Of a DNA stretch of 42,997 nucleotides, positions 26,904-35,189 are shown in pieces; position 1 is the first letter of the stretch, and each line of letters begins with the position of its first letter. The position numbers were made by a program, and so were the translations under genes. Source of the stretch: SMXL01 sp964527795. GTDB taxonomy: Bacteria; Bacteroidota; Rhodothermia; Rhodothermales; UBA10348. Below the pieces are notes generated by a model. It saw only the letters and a program-made list of their open reading frames with translations. It was not told where the DNA came from and did no database searches. The stretch is from assembly GCA_964527795.1 (NCBI GenBank), contig CAZGOS010000003.1, positions 1-42,997 of the forward strand, in the 5' to 3' direction.

Positions 26904-28793
26904 ATGCCTGCCGTTATAAATTTTAATACGGTTCCCGAGCTGTTTAATGGCCTGGCTGAAAGGCACGAGGGAACCGATCAGGTGATCGTGCGCTACCGAG
27001 ATCCATCCGAAAAGACGTGGATCGATATTACGTGGGACGAGTTTCGCGGGCGTGTTCAAGCCATGGCGGGGTATCTGTTCGGCCTGGGTATTCGTCCGGG
27101 CGACAGGGTAGCGATCCTGTCTGAAAACAGGCCGGAATGGGCTATTACCGACATTGCGACACAGCTCCTCGGAGGTATCAACGTCTCACTTTACACGTCG
27201 CTACCGTCTTCACAGGTCGCGTTTATCCTGCACGATTCCGAATCGAGGGTGTTCATAACTTCGACACGTATGCAATTCACGAAGGCCAAGGAGGTTTTCA
27301 ATCTCTGCCCGGACCTGAAGAATGTGGTCACGATGACGAAGCCGAAAGATGAACTGCCGGATTATGCTGTTCTGTTCGACGACGCCATGAAAGAAGGTCA
27401 GGCAGTATATGAAGAGCGAAAAGCGGAAATAAATGCCCTGACTAGAAATATCCGGCCCAACGATGTTTCAGCACTCATTTATACAAGCGGAACGACCGGG
27501 AATCCGAAGGGCGTCATGCTGACGCAGTGCAACTTCTGCGAGAACGTGAAAGCCGCTCTCGATCGTGTACCGTTCGGTGATCAGGATAAACATCTCTCCT
27601 TCCTTCCTCTCTGTCATTCATTCGAGCGCACGGCGGGATACACGGCCGTACTCGCCTACGGAGGCACCATCACCTATGCCCAGAGCTTTGACACGGTTGC
27701 CCGGGATCTTATGGAGGTTCGGCCCACGGTTTTGCTTTCCGTGCCGCGTTTATTCGAAAAGATATATAACAGCATTACGAAGTCGGTTGAAGAAGGCTCG
27801 GCGATTAAGAAATCCATCTTCAACTGGTCAGTCAAAGCGGGCATGCAGTACTTCCAGGCGCAGCGCAACGGAAAGAAACCTGGGCCTATCCTCAGGGCCA
27901 AGAAAAACATCGCTCATAGGCTGGTATTCTCGAAGCTTCACGAGAAACTTGGCGGTCGTGTTCGGTTCGCCGCTTCCGGAGGCGCAGCGCTTCCGAAAGC
28001 CATTGGTGAGTTTTTTATGGCTGCGGGTGTAACCATCATCGAAGCGTACGGATTGACCGAAACAGCACCCATTCTGACGATCAATCCGTACGATAGACCA
28101 CGATTCGGGACCGTTGGTCATGTCATCGGTGGTGTCACGATCGGCATAATGAATCTTGAAGACGGATCGATCATCTGTCAACTGTCAGGAGAAGAATATC
28201 CGTCCGATCTGACGTCGGAAGCAGGAGAGATTGTCGCGAGAGGACCCAATATCATGCTCGGCTACTGGAACAATGAGGAGGCGACACGCGAAGCCATCGA
28301 TGAGAACGGTTGGTACCACACGGGTGATGTCGGCCGCTTTGATGACGGCTACCTTATGATTACCGATAGAATCAAGCACATGATCGTCTCGAAGGGAGGA
28401 AAGAATATTTATCCCGGGCCGATTGAAGATAAATTCAAGAGTGAAACCTTTATTGATCAGATCATGGTTGTGGGCGAAGCCCGCGAATATCTGACGGCGC
28501 TCATCGTCGCAGATGAAGACGTCGTCAGAAGTTTCGCAAAAGAGAAAAAGCTCGAAGAATCCAAATATGTAGAGCTGCTTGCGAATGAAGAATTGAAGAA
28601 CGTCGTCAAAGGACTGCTAAAGACGTATTCCAAAAGCGCCGTAGCTCATGAGAAAATTCGAGATTTTCGGTTTATTATTGAGCCGTTCAGCGTGGAGAAC
28701 GGTATGATGACGCCGACAATGAAGCTGAAACGGAAGGTGATCGAGCAGAATTACGCCGACCTGATTGATGAGATGTATAAAGGAGTCGTTTAG
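26904..28793 (+). CDS. Long-chain fatty-acid-CoA ligase
   Basis: 629 residues, AMP-forming (ANL) family. P-loop-like motif YTSGTTGNPKGVML, EAYGLTETAP, GYWNNEEATREAIDENGWYHTGDVG, and the hinge DRIKHMIVSKGGKNIYPGPIE. The long insert around residues 290-350 (IYNSITKSVEEGS, FSKLHEKLGGRVRF) marks the FadD15/ACSL-type long-chain enzymes. It activates fatty acids with ATP and CoA for beta-oxidation or lipid synthesis. It follows pyrD by 75 bp; no functional link is seen. Confidence 0.92.
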   Translation: MPAVINFNTVPELFNGLAERHEGTDQVIVRYRDPSEKTWIDITWDEFRGRVQAMAGYLFGLGIRPGDRVAILSENRPEWAITDIATQLLGGINVSLYTSLPSSQVAFILHDSESRVFITSTRMQFTKAKEVFNLCPDLKNVVTMTKPKDELPDYAVLFDDAMKEGQAVYEERKAEINALTRNIRPNDVSALIYTSGTTGNPKGVMLTQCNFCENVKAALDRVPFGDQDKHLSFLPLCHSFERTAGYTAVLAYGGTITYAQSFDTVARDLMEVRPTVLLSVPRLFEKIYNSITKSVEEGSAIKKSIFNWSVKAGMQYFQAQRNGKKPGPILRAKKNIAHRLVFSKLHEKLGGRVRFAASGGAALPKAIGEFFMAAGVTIIEAYGLTETAPILTINPYDRPRFGTVGHVIGGVTIGIMNLEDGSIICQLSGEEYPSDLTSEAGEIVARGPNIMLGYWNNEEATREAIDENGWYHTGDVGRFDDGYLMITDRIKHMIVSKGGKNIYPGPIEDKFKSETFIDQIMVVGEAREYLTALIVADEDVVRSFAKEKKLEESKYVELLANEELKNVVKGLLKTYSKSAVAHEKIRDFRFIIEPFSVENGMMTPTMKLKRKVIEQNYADLIDEMYKGVV

Positions 28794-28855
28794 GTTGGGT
28801 CTGGCGACCGTGTGTGATGGAACACTTGTAAAACCAGTGCATTTGAGCGCACCCA

Positions 28856-28912
<57 letters not shown>

Positions 28913-28929
<17 letters not shown>

Positions 28930-29044
28930 CTGGCACGACGGCCGGTACAGCGTTGTACTGGCCGAAGTTGTATTCGGGAGTTGTGACTGCGGGATTACAA
29001 GTGAATACGCATAAATCCCGCCACCCCGACAGGCACCACGGCGG
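28913..29044. repeat. Duplicated tRNA-Pro 3' end (possible att scar)
   Basis: AAATCCCGCCACCCCGAC plus a further near-identical 14 bases occurs at 28913-28944 (inside and just after the tRNA) and at 29013-29044, start to start exactly 100 bp. The first 18 bases are identical and the rest differ at three positions. The second copy has no tRNA body. Such tRNA-end repeats arise when integrases use a tRNA gene as attachment site. No integrase is present in the 68 bp between, so only a scar would be left; loss of a second tRNA gene is an alternative. The stretch also contains an 8-bp inverted repeat (GCGGGATT at 28989-28996 with AATCCCGC at 29014-29021). Confidence 0.6.
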
Positions 29045-29070
29045 TCGAGGCAATTCAGCGACCGAAAGTA

Positions 29071-29817
29071 TTAATTGAGAGGGCCGGCCGACTGGCCTGC
29101 CAGCAATTTTTCCTCCAGCCTGGCAGCCTTGGGAAAGAGAATGTTGTTTTCAAGGTGAATGTGGTGGTGCAGGTCGCTTTCAAACTCCTCCAGCTTGGCG
29201 TACGCGACCCGATATGTGTTGCACGCGTGTTCGGGCGGTGTATAATCGTTGCTCAACTCCCGAATTCTACGCATGGCGGAGCCTGCACTATCGTGTTCGT
29301 GCTCCATCATCCGAATAGGATTTCTCACCGTTCCGAACATCGGAAGGCTCAGCGATTCTTCACTCCGCTCTGCATCTTCCATTTCTTTTACGAAAGGAAA
29401 GAGTATGCCTTCCTCTTTGATCATGTGTTGCTGCAACTCAATCGCAACCCGTTCGAAAATCTCTGCAATGGACGCGACTTCCGGATTTGCCACTCCATGA
29501 ACGCGCGCGACCTTTTGTGTGAATTCCTGCAACACGGGAATGCTTTTCGTTACATACGTGTGGTGATGATTCACGATGTAGTCCACGAGAAATCCGAGGT
29601 CCCATCTGTCTGGCTGAATAGAGTCTCCCTCTCGCCCTTTTTCAGCCACCTCAAGTTCAGCGAGGACCTCATCCAATAACAGTTCCCGTTCCTGACACGC
29701 AACCTCAAGGGTCGTACCACCACCACAGCAAAAATCGATTCCGTGTCCCTTAAAGACCGTGGCTCTTCTGAAGTCTTCTGCAACCAGACTGCCAATAGTT
29801 CGATGAGAAATGTTCAT
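29071..29817 (-). CDS. ytfE: Iron-sulfur cluster repair di-iron protein (RIC/YtfE/ScdA family)
   Basis: 248 residues from ATG 29817 (MNISHRTIGSLVAEDFRRA), preferred over 29871 because it matches the family N-terminus. The N-terminal DUF542 domain has DFCCGGG, and the hemerythrin-like di-iron domain has NHHHTY, HMIKEEGILFPF, EHEHDSAG and HHHIHLENNILFP. The family restores Fe-S clusters damaged by nitric oxide or peroxide in the cytoplasm. It lies downstream of iorA on the same strand with 153 bp between; a perfect 16-bp palindrome there may be its operator. Confidence 0.9.
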   Translation of the reverse strand: MNISHRTIGSLVAEDFRRATVFKGHGIDFCCGGGTTLEVACQERELLLDEVLAELEVAEKGREGDSIQPDRWDLGFLVDYIVNHHHTYVTKSIPVLQEFTQKVARVHGVANPEVASIAEIFERVAIELQQHMIKEEGILFPFVKEMEDAERSEESLSLPMFGTVRNPIRMMEHEHDSAGSAMRRIRELSNDYTPPEHACNTYRVAYAKLEEFESDLHHHIHLENNILFPKAARLEEKLLAGQSAGPLN

Positions 29818-29869
29818 TTGTGTGTTTGCATTGTAGAAATAAAATCGGTCGTTTTTCAGCCCACGGGGC

Positions 29870-29885
29870 ATATTGTTAACAATAT
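29870..29885. promoter_or_regulatory. 16-bp perfect palindrome upstream of ytfE-like gene
   Basis: ATATTGTTAACAATAT is its own reverse complement and sits 52 bp upstream of the ATG at 29817. A looser inverted repeat CTTAT-N12-ATAAG lies at 29891-29912. Perfect AT-rich palindromes at this distance are typical operators. A redox or nitric-oxide regulator would fit the gene, but which family binds is unknown. Confidence 0.55.
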
Positions 29886-29970
29886 ACGGACTTATTGTAT
29901 ATTTAGGATAAGTTTGTCTTTAATAAATGCGGAGGCGTCCATGTCCATGCATTGAGCGTCGTACTGTCTG

Positions 29971-31569
29971 CTATACACTCGATATCAGAATGCGGACGAG
30001 CCGGATCCCACTTGTTCGAAGCGCGGTTTGTATACGCTCCAGGATTTCCTCTCTGGGGGCATCGATCGAGAATGTGTCGATATGACGGATACCACAGGCC
30101 CGAGCAATCTCTTCCATGTCGAGCGGAAGAGCCTCCTGTCCAAGAGCGTCGACCGGTAAGCCCGGATGAGGCTGTCTTCCAGATGCGAGTGCTGTTCCAT
30201 TGTCAGCGAGAATAATCAGGATATCGCGTTTATGATGGGACGCATTACAGATCGCCGGAATGCTGGAATGGAAGAATCCGGAATCACCCAGGACTGCTAT
30301 TGGAATTTTCTCGATTCCGGAACGCGTCATTCCATCTGCAACGGCGACTGCAGAACCGATGGCATACTTGGCTGCCAGTCGATCGGCGACCGTGACGAAG
30401 CAACCCGGATCTGCGACAAACAGCGGTTTCTGACCGACTCCAGAGCATGCTTCTGCGAGCACGTCGAGCAACTCGTCGCATCGACAATTTTCACAGTTGT
30501 TCTTTTTGATCGGTTGCTCCCGCGCCTCCTCTTCCTTTTTGTACAGAACATCGGGTTCGAATTCTGGCAGGTATCGTGACAGCACATTCTGAATTTCCCA
30601 TCGAAACAGTTCCCCCTCGCGACTCACCCAGTCGTCCAAAGAGCCGTGAATCCGAACGTCCAACGTTTTTCGGTGAGCAAGCGCTGCGATCTGTGTTTCT
30701 ATAAACGGCTCCATCTCCTCCAAAATCAACACTTCGTCCAGGTCGGCAAGAAATTCAGAAATAACCGCCGCCGGTAGTGGATTCAAGATCGACAACTTCA
30801 TAATACGGGCATATTCAGGAAGCGCCGATCCTCCAACATCCATCAATTTCGAATAGGTGAAACCGGCTGCAATAATTCCCTTTCTCCCGGTTCCCCACAT
30901 GCCGTTTAAGTCAGATGCTTCGGACCAGTCAATGAGTCTTTTCATCGTGGCGTGAAGCTCGGCGTGTTTGGCCACTACGTTTTTCGGCACGGGTACGAAT
31001 CGGAGAACTTCATGTCGGTATCCCAGTCCGGTTCCGGAGGACGTTGTCTGAGGAACCTCTACGTCCTGCACAACCTGCGAAAAACTCCTCGTTATCCGAA
31101 CGATGACTGTGGTATTCTGGGCTTCAGACAATCGAAATGCTTTCCGTATCATTTCGTATGCCTCTCTCGGCGTTGAGGGCTCCATCATCGGCATCTCCAG
31201 CATATACGAGAGTGGCCGCGTATCCTGATCGTTTTGCGAGCCGTAGCCGCCTGGATCGTCGCCCAGAACAATCACCAAGCCCCCGTGCACCGGTGTCAGA
31301 TTCAGGGCCATCATGGTATCAAGCATCACGTTCATCCCTACGCTCTTGACGCAAACCATCGCTCGGCGACCGGCAATAGAGGCTCCGATCGCGACCTCCA
31401 GCGCTACCCGCTCATTGCTTGACCACTCGATATCAAGTCCGTGATCTTGAGCAAGCGGCAACAGGGCTTCAAATGCTTTCGAACTCGGCGAACCGGGATA
31501 TCCCGACACGAGATTTACACCGGCGGCGAGCGCACCGCGGGCAATGGCTTCCTCTCCACTGAGCTGCAT
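29971..31569 (-). CDS. iorA: Indolepyruvate:ferredoxin oxidoreductase alpha subunit-like, without ferredoxin domain
   Basis: 532 residues from ATG 31569 (MQLSGEEAIARGALAAGVNL); the earlier start at 31620 adds residues not seen in the family. N-terminal pyruvate-oxidoreductase-like region (SGYPGSPSSKAFEALL, SNERVALEVAIGASIAGRRA, KSVGMNVMLDTM), middle NCENCRCDELLDVL, and thiamine-diphosphate domain (VAVADGMTRSG, AVLGDSGFFHSSI, ILADNGTALASGRQPHPG). The family makes arylacetyl-CoA from indole- or phenylpyruvate with ferredoxin. The usual C-terminal two-cluster ferredoxin part is missing and no iorB gene is adjacent. It may use a separate ferredoxin, or have a different partner. Confidence 0.85.
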   Translation of the reverse strand: MQLSGEEAIARGALAAGVNLVSGYPGSPSSKAFEALLPLAQDHGLDIEWSSNERVALEVAIGASIAGRRAMVCVKSVGMNVMLDTMMALNLTPVHGGLVIVLGDDPGGYGSQNDQDTRPLSYMLEMPMMEPSTPREAYEMIRKAFRLSEAQNTTVIVRITRSFSQVVQDVEVPQTTSSGTGLGYRHEVLRFVPVPKNVVAKHAELHATMKRLIDWSEASDLNGMWGTGRKGIIAAGFTYSKLMDVGGSALPEYARIMKLSILNPLPAAVISEFLADLDEVLILEEMEPFIETQIAALAHRKTLDVRIHGSLDDWVSREGELFRWEIQNVLSRYLPEFEPDVLYKKEEEAREQPIKKNNCENCRCDELLDVLAEACSGVGQKPLFVADPGCFVTVADRLAAKYAIGSAVAVADGMTRSGIEKIPIAVLGDSGFFHSSIPAICNASHHKRDILIILADNGTALASGRQPHPGLPVDALGQEALPLDMEEIARACGIRHIDTFSIDAPREEILERIQTALRTSGIRLVRILISSV

Positions 31570-31688
31570 TACTGTGCTGCGTGTTTCGTCATTAAACCCG
31601 TCCAAGTTAAAGAAGAACATGCAAGCGATAGTTGAAGTCGAGGGTTCGTATCGTTGCTGTGCAATGACCGATAAACCGGTGTGGCCCC

Positions 31689-33119
31689 ATGAAATACATG
31701 CTAGTCGTAGTCCTTCTCACGCTACCGCTCACGACCCAGGCCCAGCAATCGGAATCGTATGACTACTGGCACGTGAATCGTGCCATGATTCAGCACGGTG
31801 TTCAGGCAATCATGATGTGCAACGGCCTGTTTACATCCACCCGCACGCTCGACCAGGTGTTCGACCAGGAGCTGAAATACCTGCCATCGCCGATTGGCAC
31901 AGCAGAGGCCGGCGATTACGTCGTCGACAGAAACCTCCGAGCGGTTGCAGTAGGCACCCATGATAACCTTGCCACCATGCGAGCCGTCTACCGAGACGGT
32001 CTTGGTTGCATCATCATGGCGCCGGATCAGACGTTTGACGACATCGACGAACTCCCGATTCTTGACATGGCGACCCCGGAGGGAGATCCTGCCAACATTC
32101 CGTGGCCGGACGGCGACCTTCTTTCCGACACATCGTTTCCGCCCGAAGTCGATAGTACGGCGGTGGAAGATGCGGCCGACTGGGCCTTCAATCGCGATAC
32201 GCCCGAGCAGGTGACGGTCAGTATGATCGTCGTATACAAAGATCAGATTGTTCTGGAACGCTACGCCCCGGGCGTGGACTACCTGACCAAGACGCGTACC
32301 TGGTCGACGGCCAAGAGCCTCGCGGTTACGCTGATCGGGATGCTGGTGGACCAGGGGAGGCTTTCCCTCGACGAACCGTTGGGCTTCGATTGGCTACCCC
32401 GCGCCGCCTCTCCCGAGACGGATCCGCGTGGCGCCATAACTCTTCGTCACCTTCTCAACATGTCGAGCGGGCTGTACCCTGTTGACAACGGCGGCCTCGA
32501 ATATGCGACGGGTTCAGGTATGTCTTATTGGGCCGGTGCGAGCTCTGTTCAAGGTGCGTTGAGCAGAGCGCTAATTCGTGAACCAGACGCAATTTGGGAC
32601 TACGAAAACTACGACACGATTCTTGCCGTGTATGCCATGAAACAGGCCATAGGCGATGAGCAGGCTTATCTTGAGTTCCCTCGAAAAGCGCTCTTTGATA
32701 AAATCGGAATGCGAAACACTGAGCCCGGCGTCGACCGCTTTGGAGATTTTATCATGAGCAGCCAAATCTATACGACGGCGAGAGATCTAACTCGATTCGG
32801 GCTTCTGTACCTCAACGGCGGCGTCTGGAATGGTGAAAGACTCCTATCAGACGAGTGGATCGAGTTCGTTCGCACACCTGCGCCGGCAACGGTCAACCGG
32901 GGTAATTATTACGGAGGCCAGTGGTGGCTTGTGCCGGATGATCGTACGGACGTTCCAAAAGACGCCTACTCTAGTGCCGGCAATCGCGGTCAATATGTTG
33001 TTGTAGTCCCATCATACGATCTGGTAATTGTGCGTCGTGGATTGGACTACGGCCGGCAGGGATTCAATCGCTGGGATATGACGCGAGAAGTATTGAAGGC
33101 TTTGCCGTTGAAGGACTAG
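31689..33119 (+). CDS. Secreted serine hydrolase (beta-lactamase/6-aminohexanoate-dimer hydrolase type)
   Basis: 476 residues with signal peptide (MKYMLVVVLLTLPLTTQAQQ). Serine beta-lactamase fold: SxxK at STAK (Ser206, Lys209), YxN at YEN (Tyr305, Asn307) and the late GNRGQYVVVVPSYDLVIVR in place of KTG/HTG, as in class C-like or NylB-like esterases. Typical surrounding LLNMSSGLYPV and YTTARDLTRFGLLYLNGG segments. About 130 residues before the fold have no known domain. Likely a periplasmic esterase or amidase; the substrate is unknown. The radical SAM gene starts 6 bp after its stop. Confidence 0.85.
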   Translation: MKYMLVVVLLTLPLTTQAQQSESYDYWHVNRAMIQHGVQAIMMCNGLFTSTRTLDQVFDQELKYLPSPIGTAEAGDYVVDRNLRAVAVGTHDNLATMRAVYRDGLGCIIMAPDQTFDDIDELPILDMATPEGDPANIPWPDGDLLSDTSFPPEVDSTAVEDAADWAFNRDTPEQVTVSMIVVYKDQIVLERYAPGVDYLTKTRTWSTAKSLAVTLIGMLVDQGRLSLDEPLGFDWLPRAASPETDPRGAITLRHLLNMSSGLYPVDNGGLEYATGSGMSYWAGASSVQGALSRALIREPDAIWDYENYDTILAVYAMKQAIGDEQAYLEFPRKALFDKIGMRNTEPGVDRFGDFIMSSQIYTTARDLTRFGLLYLNGGVWNGERLLSDEWIEFVRTPAPATVNRGNYYGGQWWLVPDDRTDVPKDAYSSAGNRGQYVVVVPSYDLVIVRRGLDYGRQGFNRWDMTREVLKALPLKD

Positions 33120-33125
33120 GATCCG

Positions 33126-34070
33126 ATGTTTGAGCCTGCGTATCTGAAGCTGCAGCCGGGCGAGCTCGAGCGACGCGCCCGCACCGCGGTTGCCTCACTC
33201 GCTTCTTGCCGAGCGTGTCCCCGCGACTGCGACGTCAATCGCCTGGAAGACAAGTATTCGGCCTGTAAGACCGGCAGGTATGCCGTCGTGAGCAGTTTTT
33301 TCGCACATCACGGCGAAGAAGATTGCCTTCGGGGATACAGAGGCTCCGGTACGATCTTCTTCTCGCATTGCAATCTGCGCTGCGTCTTTTGCCAGAATTA
33401 CGATATCAGCCAGGCTAGTAAGCCACACACCTTTCCCGGATGCCGGCCTAAACAGCTCGCAACAATGATGCTTGAGCTACAAGCGGCAGGTTGCCACAAC
33501 ATCAACTTCGTGACGCCCGAGCACGTCGTGCCTCAGATACTCGAAGCGCTGGTTCTTGCCGTCGGCGGAGGTCTGTGTTTGCCGATTGTCTATAACACGA
33601 GCGCCTACGATTCCCTGGAGAGCCTGAAGACTATGGACGGCATCGTGGATATCTACATGCCCGATTTCAAATACTGGTCCAGTAATCTTGCAGAGAAGTA
33701 CCTGAAAGCAGAAGATTATCCGCAAGTCGCTCGTGCTGCGATTCATGAAATGCACCGCCAGGTCGGGCCGCTTGACCTTGGTGAACGCGGAATCGCACAG
33801 CGCGGTGTTCTCATTCGTCATCTCGTCATGCCGGGAAGCCTTGAGGAAACGCGCAGCATTCTCGGGTGGATCGCGAACACCCTTGGACCTGAGTCCTACG
33901 TCAATCTCATGGATCAGTACCGCCCCGCGGGGAAAGTATCCCGTGAGCGATATCCCGAACTTAACCGACGGATTACGTCCACCGAATTCCTAGCTTCGAT
34001 CCGAAACGCCCAAGAACTCGGAATTGAACGTCTGGATAATCGACGAGTGACCACCATATTCCGTGGTTAG
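33126..34070 (+). CDS. Radical SAM protein, PflX (COG1313) type
   Basis: 314 residues, cytoplasmic. The radical SAM cluster CNLRCVFC (CxxxCxxC) is followed by QNYDIS. Before it stands a Cys-rich ASCRACPRDCDVNR...CKTG element typical of this group of uncharacterised Fe-S enzymes related to pyruvate-formate-lyase activase. NFVTPEH, IVYNTSAYDS and YMPDFKYW match the family core. The reaction is unknown. It starts 6 bp after the serine hydrolase and is probably translated from the same message, an odd pairing. Confidence 0.85.
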   Translation: MFEPAYLKLQPGELERRARTAVASLASCRACPRDCDVNRLEDKYSACKTGRYAVVSSFFAHHGEEDCLRGYRGSGTIFFSHCNLRCVFCQNYDISQASKPHTFPGCRPKQLATMMLELQAAGCHNINFVTPEHVVPQILEALVLAVGGGLCLPIVYNTSAYDSLESLKTMDGIVDIYMPDFKYWSSNLAEKYLKAEDYPQVARAAIHEMHRQVGPLDLGERGIAQRGVLIRHLVMPGSLEETRSILGWIANTLGPESYVNLMDQYRPAGKVSRERYPELNRRITSTEFLASIRNAQELGIERLDNRRVTTIFRG

Positions 34071-34103
34071 TGCTTCTGTATGTACTCAGTCGGTTTTGAT
34101 ACT

Positions 34104-34859
34104 CTAGCCGGCGTCCTTCGCACACCTGAACCCGACCGCCGGCGTACGCACATACCGCAAAGTTCCCGCCCGCCAGTACGTGCGCGTCACGTGTGGCTCG
34201 CTTGATATCCCGCCGCCCCGCAGGATACGCATGTCCCTTTTGTCCGGATTGTTGTAGACGGGCAAATCACCCGTTTCAGGGTAGTTCTCGTAATAAGCTC
34301 CTACCCACTCCCCCACGTTTCCGCTCATATCGAAAAGACCAAAAATATTCGGTTTCTTCTGCCCTACAGGCAATGATTTGCCGCTACTATTCTCCCGGTA
34401 GCTCACAAATTCGTCAATCGCAAGATCATCGTTTGTACCGGCATACTTCTGTTTTGCCCTCCCTCCAGCGGCCGCATACTCCCATTCTCGTTCCGTCGGA
34501 AGACGAGCGCCAACATGTGCGCAGTACGACGCTGCGTCATCCCAGGACACGTCAACCACAGCACGTTTTCCCCTGTCACCGCTTTCTGGAACCGGAATCG
34601 GACGACTCGTGCTTTTGGCGAACGCATCGTAGTCTTCGAACGTGGTCTCGAAGCGGGAGAGGTAAAAGGTTTCTGCCTCGAAAGCGTGCAGGGGGAGCGC
34701 ATCGTCGTTCGATCCTTCGAAACTGTCTCCCATGAGAAAAGGACCGCCTTCTATCCGAACCATGTCCAGTTCGAGTATACTCGGCCTTCTCAGTCTTGCG
34801 GATCCGGAGCAACCCGTTACAGCCACACAGATAACGAGGTACAAAGTAAATCGCAACAT
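34104..34859 (-). CDS. Formylglycine-generating-enzyme-like (SUMF1/FGE-sulfatase) lipoprotein
   Basis: 251 residues, lipobox ending at Cys17 (VAVTGC). The SUMF1/FGE domain is clear: MVRIEGGPFLMGDSFEG, ALPLHAFEAETFYLSRFETTF, VVDVSWDDAASYCAHVGARL-PTEREWEYAAAGG, FGLFDMSGNVGEWVG, RILRGGG and VGFRCAKDAG. Catalytic paired cysteines of true FGE are not evident, so it more likely belongs to the many non-enzymatic or unassigned lectin-like SUMF1 proteins. Surface lipoprotein, role unknown; faces the radical SAM gene tail to tail. Confidence 0.85.
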   Translation of the reverse strand: MLRFTLYLVICVAVTGCSGSARLRRPSILELDMVRIEGGPFLMGDSFEGSNDDALPLHAFEAETFYLSRFETTFEDYDAFAKSTSRPIPVPESGDRGKRAVVDVSWDDAASYCAHVGARLPTEREWEYAAAGGRAKQKYAGTNDDLAIDEFVSYRENSSGKSLPVGQKKPNIFGLFDMSGNVGEWVGAYYENYPETGDLPVYNNPDKRDMRILRGGGISSEPHVTRTYWRAGTLRYVRTPAVGFRCAKDAG

Positions 34860-34929
34860 CGGAGAAGAACGGAAAAGTGGTTTTCGGCTCTACGACCTGC
34901 TGTCCCACGCAAAGTTGCTGTCAACTCTC

Positions 34930-35139
34930 CTATTCGTGGTGCAGGGCATTCACCGGGTCTGCCGTGGCCGCCTTGACCGACTGATAGCCCACGGTCAGCC
35001 ATGCGATAATGACCGCCATCGCGCCTGCGAAGGCTAATATTTCCCATCCCATCTCGGTCGCGTACGCGAAATCCTGCAGCCATGCTCGCTTGGCGAAGTA
35101 GGCCACAGGAAATGCCAGGGCCGGATACGTCGCGCCCCG
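34930..35139 (-). pseudogene. FtsX/MacB-type ABC permease remnant (C-terminal end)
   Basis: The minus-strand frame gives 69 residues up to the stop at 34930, with the last-helix signature of MacB-like permeases: AFPVAYFAKRAWLQDFAYAT, EMGWEILAFAGAMAVIIAWL, then TVGYQSVKAATADPVNALHH. Intact proteins have 400-800 residues; the body is absent, and the frame upstream runs into the 3' end of the neighbouring membrane gene. It is a leftover of a deleted permease gene. Confidence 0.75.
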
Positions 35140-35189
35140 AATCATCGCTGATGGCACATAAATCCGCGTTCCGGTTTGCGACGTGAATG

